Below, one piece after another: positions 22,601 to 34,766 of a stretch of DNA of 64,000 nucleotides. The position numbers and the translations under genes are program-made. Source of the DNA: Sesamum alatum (Eukaryota > Streptophyta > Magnoliopsida > Lamiales > Pedaliaceae); assembly GCA_034509735.1 (NCBI GenBank), contig JACGWO010000005.1, positions 25,166,383 to 25,230,382 on the forward strand. The letters are read 5' to 3'. Numbering within the stretch: position 1 is the first letter of the stretch; each line of letters begins with the position of its first letter. The notes under the pieces were generated by a model. That model worked only from the letters and a program-made list of their open reading frames with translations, made no database searches and was not told the origin of the DNA.

Positions 22601-25054
22601 AATTTCCGAAAAGTCTGTTTTAGTAGGAGGTTTTGATTTTTGGGGAATTTCATTTGAGACTAATTCTTGGAGTTTATGTAAATAAGTTTCCTTGTCTTCA
22701 GGGCTTTGAATTTTATCTATGAGATCTAAGATTAACGAAAATTGGTTGGTTAAAGTAGCTATTTGTTTATTACAAAAGCATAGACCAGGGGGACACCCAA
22801 AACATTCCTTATTATCTTCTGAGTTAGAATTTTGGGATTTTTCTTCAGAGGAAGTATAATCCTTCTTCTGGTTGGACTTGATCTAGTTGTTCTTCTAAAT
22901 TGAAATTTTCATATTCTAATTCAAATACATTTAAATCTTCATCATCCAGGATATTTAGCAGTTGATTTGTTAATTCTTCTCCTAGACTTAATTCATTGAT
23001 TTTCTGTCTCATCCTACAACTACTAGCATAATGGCCAGGCTTTTGACATTTGTGACAGATAATGGAATTCGGGACCTTTGAATACTTTCTCTTCGGAAAA
23101 TTTTTCTTTTGGAAATTAGGCCTAGAAGGGGGTCTATGGGAATATGTTTTCTTTGAAGATTTATGCTTATGAGTGTTATGATGTTTTATTTTTGATGATG
23201 GTGAACGTATTTTCTAGAATCCAAACTGTTCACACCAACTTCCTAGTTCTTTTCTAGTAGTAAGATTTTGTTTCTTTAATTGGGCTTTTAAAGTGAAATC
23301 ATTACACAATTGTAATCCTACTAAGTTAACATGATTTATAATTTCTCCATAGGAAAGAGATGCAATATTATCATATTTTTCTTTTATTTTTTCACGGACT
23401 TTTTCAGCAAAAGATTTTGGTAATCTAGAGATAAATTTTTCTTTCCAAAAATAACTATCTGCATCACTCCTTTCATAAATTTTTGACAAAAATACATCTT
23501 TATACCATTTAAAATCATGGAGTTTTCTACATTTTAAGTTTTGCAAAAATTCCGTATTTCTTTCTTGGTAAATTTGGGGATTTCCAATAGAATGAATAAT
23601 AATGGTATATATTAGAGAAGATATTGCATTAGAGTCAGGTCTTCCTTCATCATTATTAATAATGTTTCCTTCGGGATCTCTCCTAACACTTGAAAGAATT
23701 TGAGTTTTGGCTTCGGGAGTTATGGTGTTATCCCACCATCCTTTTAGTTGACCATTAAATCCTAATATAAGATTTTTTGCAGCATCTACATCTGTTAAAC
23801 CTGCTCTTGTCTTTATAAATATTTGCTACCATGACCATTTGTTTACACAGGCTAAGGATTTGGTATTCGGATAGAGTATCTAAATTCCATTCATATATTG
23901 AGCTTCCATTAAAAGACCTAAAATTCTGAACTTCTTCTATTTTTAAATCAGGGGGAGTTGGCCTGTAATAATTTTTATAGGGAGATAAATGTTGGACAGG
24001 ATAAATAAAATTAGAGGTTTGTTCTTTGTCGGAATCTTCATGATTTTGTTCAATTGTATTAATAACTTTATCATTACCTAAATCATTTAACCTTTCTTGA
24101 ATTCCTAGAAGTATATTTTTCTCTGAATTTAATTTTGGTATATGGCCAGAAATTTGAAAAGGAAGGTTATCAGCAGCAATATGAAGGGTTGTGTCTCTAG
24201 AAGTTATTATAGAAGAAGATGAAGGATTTGAATCTCTTTTCTCTGAGGCATCCTCAATCCTATTTTCTATTCGATCTAATTGTTTTCCTATGGAATGGAG
24301 AATTAAATTTGGGAAATTATTTTGCTTGATTTGAACAGTACTTACCTCGCTAGTAGATGGCTCGCTAACAGGAAGACATCTGATCACCTGACCTTTTATG
24401 GAGATTCCTGATTCTTCTAATGGTGGATGTTCACTGGAGACTATTGATCCATCGAGCTTTGTCCATTTTTTGAGTGTTTTTTGGATAACTGTTAATTTAT
24501 CTTCTCCGTATGTTTGGAATAAATAGGAGAAAAAAGGAATATTTTGTTTAATATATGACATAGACTCATACCATTCAGATCTGATGTTAGCTCTTTGGGA
24601 TTCAGAAAAATTATTCATGAACCATTTTCTATTGGAAGTATTTTCTTCTGAAAGGAAGTCTTTTTTAAGAAAGTCCTTATCAATTGAAAATTCTTTGGAA
24701 ATAGTAAGGATTTGTGAAGGTGCTGAATTTAGGGGATCCTGATTCTTCATAATCTTGATAGTCAGGTTGTGCAAGGTTTTGGTCTATCCTTATTCCTTGA
24801 AACTTTGAGGTATTAGGTCTAATTATTTCTGAAGTTGAGTGTCTGGAAGGAGTGACAGGATGGGATTGAAAAGTCCTATTTGTTCTTAATGAATTTTGTC
24901 TAAAAAACTTGACTCCTACAGATCCATCAGAATTTTGTGTAATTTGATCGATTTCAAAATTTTCTATAGCTTGACTAGGTGGTATAGATCCAGGAGGAAG
25001 GTTCCATGTTTCTGGTAGGGTGACATTTTTCCATTCTATGGTTTTAGGAACCAT
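22601..25054 (-). pseudogene. Viral coat protein region with CCHC zinc finger, copy A
   Basis: Three frames (25054-24680, 24774-23755, 23546-23214) and an open tail make up this region. A gag-like capsid core is readable near 23750-23830 and in LHDFKWYKDVFLSKIYERSD. A zinc finger C-X2-C-X4-H-X4-C (ICHKCQKPGHYASSCRMRQ) lies at about 23010-23065. Frameshifts occur near 24700 and 23820, and a TAG ends the frame at 23214. Acidic stretches follow the finger before the protease. This domain would build the capsid and bind the RNA. Confidence 0.75.
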
Positions 25055-25081
25055 AAGGTTAGATTTGGCTCTATTTATTTC

Positions 25082-25741
25082 TCAAAATACTGTTTGTCCT
25101 GGTGACTTAGTGTGAGATATAGCTTGGACATCTAGACCAGTATTTGTGATTTTGTAATGAAGCCTATAAAATATTTCATAAATATGAGACCCCGATTTCA
25201 TTTTATAGTTATAATTTTTTACATTTAAAGTAAGAATGTCAATAATATGGGGATCATTAAGAGAAATGGTAAAATTTGGAAAAGAATTGAAATAAATTGG
25301 ACCATTACAAAGACTAGTTTCTACTAACCCAAGTAATGAGTCATAAAAATCCAGATATCTACAATCTCGCAAAGCGAGGAACACACTAGTATCTAATCCT
25401 TCTCTTGTTAAGGGTTTAATAGCAATTTGAACGAGACCAATATGTAAGAATTTATAACCATTTTTAATATGTTCAATAATAGAAGATTTTGAAAATAAAT
25501 GTAAAGTTTGTTGATCTGAAACTAGTGGTAAGACTTGTTCTTCAGTCTTTATAGTATATGCAGACTTAAAATCAATAAATGATTTTTTATAAATTTCTTT
25601 GGTACTAATCTTCAGAGGTTTCCAATCAAACAAATCTTTGTCTTCCCACAGTGTTTCTCCTGTGGTAATTATATTCGAATTCTCTTGGTTGTCCCCTGAT
25701 GAGGAGGCTCCAGAATTCATGCTTCTTATGAATTTATCCAT
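25082..25741 (-). pseudogene. Viral movement protein domain (30K superfamily), copy A
   Basis: The 219-codon frame begins at the first ATG after the primer site. It has the 30K-like core: LVQIAIKPLTREGLDTSVFL, then ALRDCRYLDFYDSLLGLVET. Such proteins line plasmodesmata for cell-to-cell movement. It ends at an in-frame TGA at 25082-25084, after which the same frame stays open into the next domain, so one point change separates it from the polyprotein. Assignment rests on position and motif pattern. Confidence 0.75.
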
Positions 25742-25889
25742 ATTGTTAGACTTTCATACTTTGCTCTTTCAGATCAGACAACGATTTATCGCGGCACAGA
25801 TAAAGGTCAAGTAAGCCGACTTACAACGTGTCGAAGTCCGATTCACAAGTTATGAATTTCTATATATGGACATATCCAAGAGTTGCATG

Positions 25890-25901
25890 GCTCTGATACC
25901 A
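25890..25901 (-). other. tRNA-Met primer binding site of copy A
   Basis: The minus strand reads TGGTATCAGAGC, the 12-base site complementary to the 3' end of initiator tRNA-Met that is standard in Caulimoviridae. It marks position 1 of the viral genome. The movement protein ATG lies about 150 bases downstream. Confidence 0.9.
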
Positions 25902-26138
25902 TTTATAGAAGTTGAGAATCATCATGGTCTCCTTGCTATTGATGGAATTTGCTGAATTTGTCCATCATTGCTGTCAATCAAGAGTCCAATAATGTAGATA
26001 GTGGCTTGCAAAAGCTGATTTTCGTGTTTTTTCAATTGTTTTTTAATTTTTCATTTTTCATTTTTCATTTTTTTTTTCAGATTTGAAAATACAAGACTTA
26101 ACTGATTTTTACAACGGTAAAAATTTTTGGAATTGAAA
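25899..26138 (-). repeat. Viral intergenic region, upstream copy
   Basis: Terminal redundancy of copy A; see the downstream copy. It ends at 26138, where the inverted copy B begins inside coat-protein sequence. Confidence 0.8.
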
Positions 26139-27500
26139 AAACTATTACAGGCCAACTCCCCCTGATTTAAAAATAGAAGAAGTTCAGAATTTTAGGTCTT
26201 TTAATGGAAGCTCAATATATGAATGGAATTTAGATACTCTATCCGAATACCAAATCCTTAGCCTGTGTAAACAAATTCTCATGGTAGCAAATATTTATAA
26301 AGACAAGAGCAGGTTTAACAGATGTAGATGCTGCAAAAAATCTTATATTAGGATTTAATGGTCAACTAAAAGGATAGTGGGATAACACCATAACTCCCGA
26401 AGCCAAAACTCAAATTCTTTCAAGTGTTAGGAGAGATCCCAAAGGAAACATTATTAATAATGATGAAGGAAGACCTGACTCTAATGCAATATCTTCTCTA
26501 ATATATACCATTATTATTCATTTTATTGGAAATCCCCAAATTTACCAAGAAAGAAATACGGAATTTTTGCAAAACTTAAAATGTAGAAAACTCCATGATT
26601 TTAAATGGTATAAAGATGTATTTTTGTCAAAAATTTATGAAATGAGTGATGCAGATAGTTATTTCTGGAAAGAAAATTTATCTCTAGATTACCAAATCTT
26701 TTGCTGAAAAAGTCCGTGAAAACAAAAATGATAATATTGCATCTCTTTCCTATGGAGAAATTATAAATCATGTTAACTTAGTAGGATTACAATTGTGTAA
26801 TGATTTCACTTTAAAAGCCCAATTAAAGAAACAAAATCTTACTACTAGAAAAGAATTAGGAAGTTGGTGTGAACAGTTTGGATTCCAGAAAATACGTTCA
26901 CCATCATAAAAAATAAAACATCATAACACTCATAAGCATAAATCTTCAAAGAAAACATATTCCCATAGACCCCCTTCTAGGCTTAATTTCCAAAAGAAAA
27001 ATTTTTCGAAGAGAAAGTATTCAAAGGTCCCGAATTCCATTATCTGTCACAAATGTCAAAAGCCTGGCCATTATGCTAGTAGTTGTAGGATGAGACAGAA
27101 AATCAATGAATTAAGTCTAGGAGAAGAATGAACAAATCAACTGCTAAATATCCTGGATGATGAAGATTTAAAGGTATTTGAATTAGAATATGAAAATTCC
27201 AATTTAGAAGAACAACTAGATCAAGTCCAACCAGAAGAAGGATATACTTCCTCTAAAGAAGAATCCCAAAATTCTAACTCAGAAGATAATAAGGAATGTT
27301 CTGGGTGTCCCCTTGATCTATGCTTTTGTAATAAACAAATAGCTACTTTAACCAACCAATTTTCGTTAATCTTAGATCTCATTGATAAAATTCTAAGCCC
27401 TGAAGACAAGGAAACTTAGTTACATAAACTCCAAAAATTAGTCTCAAATGAAATTCCCCAAAAATCAAAACCTCCTACTAAAACAGACTTTTCGGAAATT
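26139..27500 (+). pseudogene. Viral coat protein region, copy B, 5'-truncated
   Basis: Matches the coat-protein region of copy A from its middle. A TAG near 26375 replaces a tryptophan codon of copy A, and there are further breaks near 26690. The zinc finger is still readable at about 27045-27100 (CHKCQKPGHYASSC), preceded by a change that makes its start ICHKCQ. No continuous frame remains. Confidence 0.75.
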
Positions 27501-29288
27501 ATGAATATGTTTGATTGCTCCAATCCTAAAGTTTCAATATCAGATCTAAAGCATGAAGTAAGACAATTAAAAAGGGAAGTCAAAATCCTAAAAGATAATC
27601 ATGACAAGTTACAACATGAATTTTTAATTATAAAACTCCAGAACCAAATTTCTAGGGAAAACCCGAGTAAAGCTTCAACATCTAAAAATTTTGAAGAAGA
27701 AGAAGAATCTTTTGTTAATTCCATCTCTAGGATTGCTTACCAAAAATGGTACGTAAAAATTAATTTATTTATAGAAGATTTTAAATTAACTGCTATAGCC
27801 TTAATGGATTCAGGAGCAGATATGAATTGCATACAAGAAGGATTAATCCCCACTAAGTATTTTGAAAAAACCAAAGAAAGACTTTCAGCAGCCAACTCAG
27901 CCAGTCTCAAAATTAATTTTAAGCTTTCGAAAGGCCATGTTTGTAACAATGGAATTTGCTCCAAAACTAGTTTTGTTCTAGTAAAAGATCTTAATACTCC
28001 CATAATCTTAGGGAATCCTTTTCTCCAAATGCTTTACCCAATTAATGTAAGTGCTGAAGGAATTAAAACCAAAGTGATGGGAAAAAAAATCTTATTTCAA
28101 TTCCAATTTCCCGTAACCCAAAGAGACATTAAAGTAGTCCAAGATACCTTCATATTCCAAGAAAATATTAGTAATAAAGAAAAACAAATTCTCTTTTTAA
28201 AAGATGAGATTTCCCATAAGAAAATAGAAGAACAAATTTCAGCACCTTTTGTGCAAAAGAAAATTCTTGAATTTCAGAACCAAATTCAAAGCCAGGTATG
28301 TTCAGAATTGCCAAATGCATTTTGGGAAAGAAAAAAGCATGTTATTACTCTCCCATATGAAACTGATTTTGATGAAAGATAAATTCCCACTAAAGCTAGG
28401 CCAATTCAAATGAACCAAGAACTACTAGAATATTGTAAAAAAGAAATTCAAGATCTTCCTAACAAAAAATTAATTCGTCCTTCAAAATCTCCTTGGTCTT
28501 GTCCAGCCTTTTATGACCAGAAAAATGCTGAATTAGAAAGGGGAACTCCCAGGTTAGTCATCAATTATAAATCTCTAAATAAAGCTTTAAGATGGATTAG
28601 GTATCCCATACCCAATAAATCAGACCTTCTTAAAAGACTTTATAATGCAAATTCTTTTTCTAAGTTTGACATGAAATCAGGATTTTGGCAAATCCAAATA
28701 GATGAAAAAGACAGATATAAAACGGCTTTCACTCTTCCTTTTGGCCAATTTGAATGGAATGTCATGCCCTTCGGATTAAAAAATGCCCCTTCAGAATTCC
28801 AAAAAATCATGAATGATATCTTCACTCCATACACTTCTTTTACTATAGTCTATATTGATGATGTATTGGTTTTTAGTGAATATATAGAAAAACACTGGAA
28901 ACATTTACAAATATTTCTTAAGCTCATAAAAGATAATGGCTTAGTTGTATCAGCTCCAAAAATAAAACTTTTTCAGACCAATGTTAGGTTTTTAGGGCAT
29001 CAAATATATCAAGGAACTATTGTCCCAATCCAAAGGTCTTTAACATTCGGAGAAAATTTTCCAGATCAAATTTTAGATAAAACACAATTACAGAGATTCC
29101 TAGGTAGCTTAAATTATGTCTCAGATTTTTATCCAAACCTTAGGCAAATATGTAAACCATTATATGATAGACTAAAAAATTCTCCAATTCCTTGGACCCA
29201 AACTCATACAAATTTAGTGAAAAAATTAAAAATAGAAATTAAAGAAATCCCTTGCTTAAGCATATGCCATCATACTGTACAAAAATAG
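27501..29288 (+). pseudogene. Viral protease and reverse transcriptase, copy B
   Basis: The protease frame 27501-28382 (ALMDSGADMNCI) ends at a TAA where copy A has a glutamine codon. The reverse transcriptase frame 28410-29288 (FGLKNAPSEFQKIMN, IVYIDDVLVF) stays open across the place where copy A is frameshifted. It ends at 29288 through a one-base loss in a GTACC stretch. The two copies are therefore broken at different points. Confidence 0.85.
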
Positions 29289-29667
29289 TACAAACTGATG
29301 CATCTGAGATAGGGTATGGTGGTATACTCAGTCAAATTATTGAAGGAAAAGAAATGATAGTGAGATACTATTCTGGAGTTTGGAAAACTACAGCACAACA
29401 AAATTACCCTACCATAAAAAAGGAAATATTATCTATTGTTTTATGCATATCTAAATTTCAAGATGATTTACTGAATCAGAAATTTCTTTTAAAAATTGAT
29501 TGCAGAGCTGCAAAAGATGTACTTACAAAAGATGTTAAAAATTTAGTCTCAAAATAAATTTTTGCTAGATGGCAAGCTTTACTATCTGTATTTGATTTTG
29601 ATATTGAATATATCAAAGGAACTCACAATTATATTCCTGACTATTTGACAAGAGAATTTTTGCAGGG
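29252..29667 (+). pseudogene. Viral RNase H, copy B
   Basis: Carries QTDASEIGYGGILSQ and the following RNase H motifs. The frame stops at 29557 by a CAA to TAA change relative to copy A and then continues readable to the ORF2 start. Confidence 0.8.
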
Positions 29668-30595
29668 ATGTCAAATCTAATTGAAGAGTCCAAGCTAAAG
29701 GTAAGTCCTTTAGCAAAAACCCAATACACAAATTCTCAAATTAGAATACCCTTCTCTTGCACCAGAAAAACTCCAGCTAAAACCCCAATCTCCTCAAGAT
29801 CTCCAATTGTTGAAACCTCAAAATCCTCAGAATCCAAAACCATTACGAATTGTTCCCCCTTCAATTCAACCAAAAAACCTTACCCAGATAGCCCAAAAAG
29901 CACCATCTACATCACAAACAGCTATACAAATCACAAACAGATTTACCCCACTGGGAAAACCAATTCCTCTTGCCCCTTCAAAAACTTACCCAAACTTACA
30001 AGGATATAGCAGGAACATCTACTGCTAGGCCAGTCAGTTCACAACCCAATTCACCAACCAATTCACCATATATTGAAAAAACAGACTTCCATCTTGACTG
30101 TGTGATAGAAGATGATTGGATCAATGAACAAACCCAAGATGATCCAGTACAAATGGCAAACATGATCCTCGATCAAAGGCACAATAGAATTTATGAAGAT
30201 CCGCTTAAGACCCAACAATTCTATGAGGACATTCTTCTTTCAACAAAATCCATTTAAATCCAAAATATGCCTCCCAAAGGAGCCCCAACCAACTCCTCAC
30301 AAATTGGCTACCGAAATTTTTTTATAAACTCCATCCTTTCTTTATCTGAATGGGGGAAAAGTCTATACGAGCTCAAGAGCATCCCCAATAAAAATTACCC
30401 ATTGATCTCCTATTGGGATTACACCAAAGCTTTCCAACATTTTCTTCTCAAATAAAATGAGAAAAATACCATGTCATTTTATTTCCTATTTGGCACCAAA
30501 ATTACCCCAGAAAAAATTCCAAATTGGTTCATCAGATGGTGGTATTATTTCGGGCCAGAAATTCAAATTCTCCCAAAACCAGTTCAAGAATCCTT
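29668..30595 (+). pseudogene. Viral ORF2, copy B, 3'-truncated
   Basis: Starts MSNLIEESKLKVSPLAK like copy A, shifts frame near 29720, and is readable in pieces (29807-30028, 29970-30257, 30267-30455). It is cut at 30595, within the segment equivalent to 19507 of copy A. Confidence 0.7.
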
Positions 30596-30664
30596 ACAAA
30601 GTTTCAAATATGGTTGTTATATTCAAATTTATCTTGGTTGTATTCAAAGTTTCAAAGTTTCAAT

Positions 30665-30667
<3 letters not shown>

Positions 30668-30701
<34 letters not shown>
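30668..30701. repeat. (TA)n microsatellite
   Basis: About 17 TA units between the end of viral copy B and the next Helitron. Confidence 0.9.
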
Positions 30702-30704
<3 letters not shown>

Positions 30705-30968
30705 ATTATTATTGAAGAACACATATTTGGTGTCTCAATTTTTTTGGTCTGCTATTTTTTTTTATTTTTTAAATTATTTCAATTTTTTTTTTCTCAAGCT
30801 CCAATTCTCTCTTTCTTTCCCCATTCTTCTCTCAATAACTTCCCACAACTTCTATTTTCTTACTGTTTTTATTTATTTAACTAAGTTATATGTTTTGAAA
30901 AAGTAATAATTATATTATTTAAGTTCTAAATTAATTGCACACATATTTGGGTGTGCCACACACACTAG
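30690..30968 (+). mobile_element. Non-autonomous Helitron on the + strand
   Basis: The 3' end has a perfect hairpin GCACAC-ATATTTGG-GTGTGC (30937-30956), then CACACACACTAG before a T, with CTAG at 30965-30968. The inner sequence TTTGGTGTCTC followed by a T-run and GGTCTG matches the minus-strand Helitron at 18062-18345. The 5' end merges with the (TA)n tract and is not exact. Confidence 0.7.
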
Positions 30969-31079
30969 TATATATAATATATATATATATATATATGAAG
31001 GGGGTCTTTTGACCAAAATTGAGCAATTTTGAATCAATTCTAATTTTTTAGAATTTTGACTTTTGACTTAATGGTGGTT
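30969..31079 (+). repeat. Helitron-associated 5'-end-like motif, + orientation
   Basis: TATATATGAAGGGGGTCTTT and the next 70 bases are shared, in the other orientation, with sequence just left of 43840 and of 58559. In all three places it starts right after a Helitron CTAG end. It may be the 5' end of another Helitron family. Confidence 0.5.
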
Positions 31080-31910
31080 AGGTGTGACCCGTGCTATGCA
31101 CGGGTTTAATCTAATTCTAGTTAAAACTATATTTTATAAGATTTTTTTAAATTAATTAAGTGAATGTCAAATGAAGAATCTTTTTAAAATAAAATTATTT
31201 TTTCTTTTCCAACTATAGTGCATTTTAAAATTTTTGTGTTATAAAAAATATAAAATTTACAATGATAAGAAATATATATGAAGGGATATCGATCAAATAT
31301 ACTGATGTCACCATAAGTAGTATTGTATTTTTTTAATGTATGTGATTAGTACATAATATATATATATATATATATTAATATGTATGTCCTCAAATATATT
31401 TATATGTTTATTTTGTATATAATGAATATTAAATATATTTAGTTTGTATATAAAAACCGAATTATATTTGAGTATAAAAAATCAAATATTTTATGAGCCA
31501 GAGCTCATGATAAATTCACAATATGAAACTTGTGAAATTTCTATTCAACAATTTGCTGATGATACCCTGTGTCCTAATAATATAAAGCTATATATAACAT
31601 GAAAATAATTTAAGAATTTCACTATTTAATGCAATGCTATATAAAGTCCTTTACATACTTACACAAATTTATCATATAAATTTTTTTCTGTAACTATATA
31701 TTAAATTGACAAATGATCGTGTAGTGTGACTCACGTGATTTTGAATATGCAATTGATAATTTTTTTTTTAAAAAACTACCTTTAATTAGAATCCTATATA
31801 TATCAAGGATTAGATAACCAATTCTACAATTTGGATCTTGAGTTCATTTGTCACCAATCCTGCAGGCCGTAAAGAATGAACATACGATTATGATAGGAAA
31901 ATTATGTGGT
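31080..31910 (-). mobile_element. Helitron fragment, same family as 58559-59250
   Basis: The minus strand ends with the hairpin ACCCGTGC-ATA-GCACGGGT, then CACACCTAA, a CTRR-type end. The next 800 bases match 58559-59250 (for example TATAAAGCTATATATAACATG, ATTTGGATCTTGAGTTCATT). No coding content. Confidence 0.6.
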
Positions 31911-32479
31911 CAAAATTATACAATTGTATTCACAATTAAAAAATAATAATTATTTAAAAGAGAGATAGAAGGCTAAAATTTATACTTGATTATGCTCGAA
32001 AGTGAAAGTTGGAAGAACTCATGGAATAAGAAAAGACCGTCCTCATAGGAAATAACTAAACACATGTATATATCACATGTATATTCATGAACTCAAAAAA
32101 TAAAATAATTGACAGTAAAATATTTTAAAAAAGCAGCGAAAGTATGAATACTCACCGATAAGATCGCATTTGCAAGGTTCGGCCGCTCTATTCAAGATTA
32201 TCAATAAATAATTAAAATAAACATGATATAGATATTAATTAACTAAAAAAGTATTATAACTAACACATATACCACATATTTCATGAACTCATGAAATACA
32301 ATAATTAATAATTAAAAAGTTAAAAATCAGTGAAAGAAAAAATTGTTCAAACCTTGGGCCTTTTCTTATTTTTTTTTGAGTTATTTCAACTTTCACATGC
32401 GAGCATAGATATGAATTAATCATTGAATTTATTTTTTATGAAAAAACTATTAAGTTTTTTTTTTTTAAATTCGGAAGCA
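31911..32479. repeat. Helitron-associated module array, left part
   Basis: Contains two units (about 32080-32160 and 32270-32345) of the recurring module CATGAACTCA...AAATAATTGA...AATCAGTGAAAG. The array goes on after the copia element at 42020. No genes. Confidence 0.5.
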
Positions 32480-34024
32480 ATTACTATTAGAATAGGTGAC
32501 CGTCAAGCCAATTTATTGGCTCTTTGTAAACTATTCTATACGATCTTTTTCAATAATATGTTAATTTAAGAAATGTTCTTTGGCTATCTTCATCATATGC
32601 TTTTAATATTATATTTATATGAGCATTTGGTTGAAGCCCTTAGATCAATTATGCTACGGGGTTGGCTCGCGCATATGATGGCGATCATGAAACTAACCTT
32701 TATGGTTTGGTCTAAAATATTTCAAGTCGATTAATCTGTCGAGACAGTGCATAAACCATTCTTTACAGACTTGCACTAAGTGATGCGTTCATATGATGAA
32801 TGTCGACTCTCATAGACGGAGACATATGACGTCTGCGCACTTTAATGGGTGCTTGATAAAGAGTTATCAAGTTCACTGAATTGACTCGCAGGAGTTGTCA
32901 TATGGAAGCCCTATATGGCATGATCGGTATGACTAGAACTCCTAGACTACGATAGTGCACTAACTAGTCCTCAGACTTGAGGTTCCACAGTAACTTTGTG
33001 CATAGGACGGCTATGACTTGATCATGTACAATGTGGTCTCAGGTTTCATCCTGGTTCACTATACGCTCATGTTTCAGACATAGTTGAAGCATGCATGGAG
33101 GTTGGTGAGTTTCAATATAGGATTTGTTACATATCATGAGATGATAACAAACCTCCTATGTTCTCTACATTATGCGTTCCTTGAAACCCATGGCCATGGC
33201 TATTGATCAAATAGGAGAGAGGGTTTTTCCTATATTGATAAATTGGAAGCTTAACTTTAAGATTTGATACATAGACATCAAAGTCGATAATGAAAACCGA
33301 TAACTAATTCCATGCCCTAGACTTTGATCGGGAGGTTAGTAGCGGAGGGACCGTATCTGCATCGTACGCGTAGCTCACAGGTTAACACAATAATTCACCT
33401 ATTCTCTAGTGCCATGGACCATTGCTAGATGGCCACCCATGGTGACGGGTACCCTCCAATTAAGGAGTTCATTGAGGGTGATTAATTATGATAAGATCTA
33501 ATATATCTAATGCAATTAAGTTGCTAATTAAATTGTATATATGATACAAGCCCAAGTCTGGCTAAATAGTGAACCTAAAGGGTGACACACAAATCCATGA
33601 TGGAATTATTGGAATCAATTTGTAGAATTAATTATGGAGAATAAATTAATTAATTTAAGGAGTTAAATTAATTGATTGAAATGATTTATGAAATCATTTG
33701 ATGTGAATATTAAATAATATGATTATTTAATTTGGAGTCGAAATTCACAAGCATTAATTTGATTAAGTAAGACTTGTGATAGATTAATTAAGATGAATCT
33801 ATTTGAGCTTGAAAATTAATTAATTAGATTAATTGATTTGGGCTTATATTTAATTAAGGAATTAAATATCATGGGCTAAATAATTAGTTGGGAATTAATT
33901 AAAATTGGACTTAGTCCAATTGAAAATTAAGATAAAGCCCAAGACCTTAGCCCAAGCCCACAAGACAAGATTCATTGAACATAGACATCACTTGTTTTTA
34001 TCTTTAGATGAAGAAGAAAATATG

Positions 34025-34113
34025 AGTCATGCTAAAGCTTGTCTATAAAGAAGACAAGTGTAAAAGGAGAAAAGATCAGTCATGCTAGAACTTGTCTATG
34101 AAGAAGACAAGTG
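34025..34113 (+). repeat. 53-bp tandem repeat in the 5' LTR, two copies
   Basis: Units start AGTCATGCTAAAGCTTGTCT at 34025 and 34078. The 3' LTR carries three units (41236, 41289, 41342). They sit about 100 bases before the TATA box, so they are part of the promoter region. Confidence 0.85.
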
Positions 34114-34172
34114 TTCTAAGAGCAAGACAAAAGGCCTTGTCTACATTCATTGTAACTAGTGAAAAGGAATGC

Positions 34173-34182
34173 CTATAAAAAG
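34173..34182 (+). promoter_or_regulatory. TATA box of the copia 5' LTR
   Basis: CTATAAAAAG, with the same sequence in the 3' LTR near 41432. It lies downstream of the 53-bp repeats and is a likely start of the element RNA about 30 bases further. Confidence 0.6.
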
Positions 34183-34752
34183 GGGTACAAAGCAAGAGAT
34201 TAATATACCAATTTCTACATACAAAGATACAAAAACTCTTGCTTTTCTTTTGCTCTCTAGTTGTTTGACTTTCTCTCCTTCAAAGCTAGAAAGTCTAGCT
34301 TTCACTTTAGCCTTGGTCTTATGTTCATTTCTCATCTCCAAAAGAGAAGAATTCCCTTGATTTCTCCATAGATCAATAGTTGATCTATCATAATCCTCCA
34401 ATACCTACTAGCATAGGTTTGAGGATGATTCCATCATAGGTGGTGTGGACTAACTTTAGAGGGAAGACACTTGTGTTCCTACCGTGAACAACAATTAAAG
34501 GCGCTTCCGTTTTGACGTTCCACCAATTTTAAGGTAAGGTTGTTCTTGAGAAAGTTCAAGTAACCAACATCAACCGGAGAGCAAGAAAGGTTAGTTTCTC
34601 TTAACCATTCAATTGACATCCTTTTATGCATGAGATCCACATCGTAATAGCAACAAGACGGGCGATTTGATCGCTAATTATAATATTATTTTGTAATTAA
34701 AATCTTAATTTTCGCTGCGTTTAATGTCTCGGGGCTTATACGAAGCTAACAG

Positions 34753-34766
34753 TGGTATCAAAGCCC
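34753..34766 (+). other. Primer binding site, initiator tRNA-Met type
   Basis: TGGTATCAAAGCCC follows the LTR end by one base. The usual copia site is TGGTATCAGAGC; one G is an A here. Confidence 0.85.

Larger units (their letters stand above)
18735..26138 (-). mobile_element. Endogenous pararetrovirus copy A (florendovirus-like, Caulimoviridae)
   Basis: On the minus strand this is a complete circular-genome equivalent: intergenic region, tRNA-Met primer site, movement protein, coat protein, protease, reverse transcriptase and RNase H as one polyprotein, then a second ORF. The intergenic region occurs at both ends, spaced 7164 bases apart, which gives the genome length. One polyprotein starting with the movement protein plus a downstream ORF2 fits florendoviruses, which are known as endogenous copies in many flowering plants. 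Several stops and frameshifts make it a fossil. It faces the partial copy at 26139-30595 head to head. Confidence 0.8.
26139..30595 (+). mobile_element. Endogenous pararetrovirus copy B, partial, inverted relative to copy A
   Basis: This is a second copy of the same virus on the + strand. It starts inside the coat protein (equivalent to about 23970 of copy A) and ends inside ORF2 (equivalent to 19507). Similarity to copy A is very high along its length. It has its own stops, several of them changes like CAA to TAA and TGG to TAG as expected from decay of methylated cytosines. It lacks the movement protein and intergenic region. Confidence 0.85.
32485..34751 (+). repeat. 5' LTR of the copia element
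   Basis: 2267 bases, matching 39726-42014 closely. It ends GAAGCTAACA right before the primer site. Compared with the 3' LTR it has one 53-bp unit fewer (34025-34113) and an extra segment of about 29 bases near 33570. Confidence 0.95.

Noticed and set aside
25889..25901. Possible tRNA gene because of TGGTATCAGAGC
   Set aside because: Only the 12-base primer-site complement is present; there is no cloverleaf. The same holds at 53565 and 34753.
30969..32480. Possible host gene between the viral locus and the copia element
   Set aside because: Sequence is repeated at 58559-59250 and 42015-43361 and has no coding frame.
34156..34401. ORFs on both strands inside the copia LTR
   Set aside because: They lie over the TATA box and leader region and show no similarity to known proteins.
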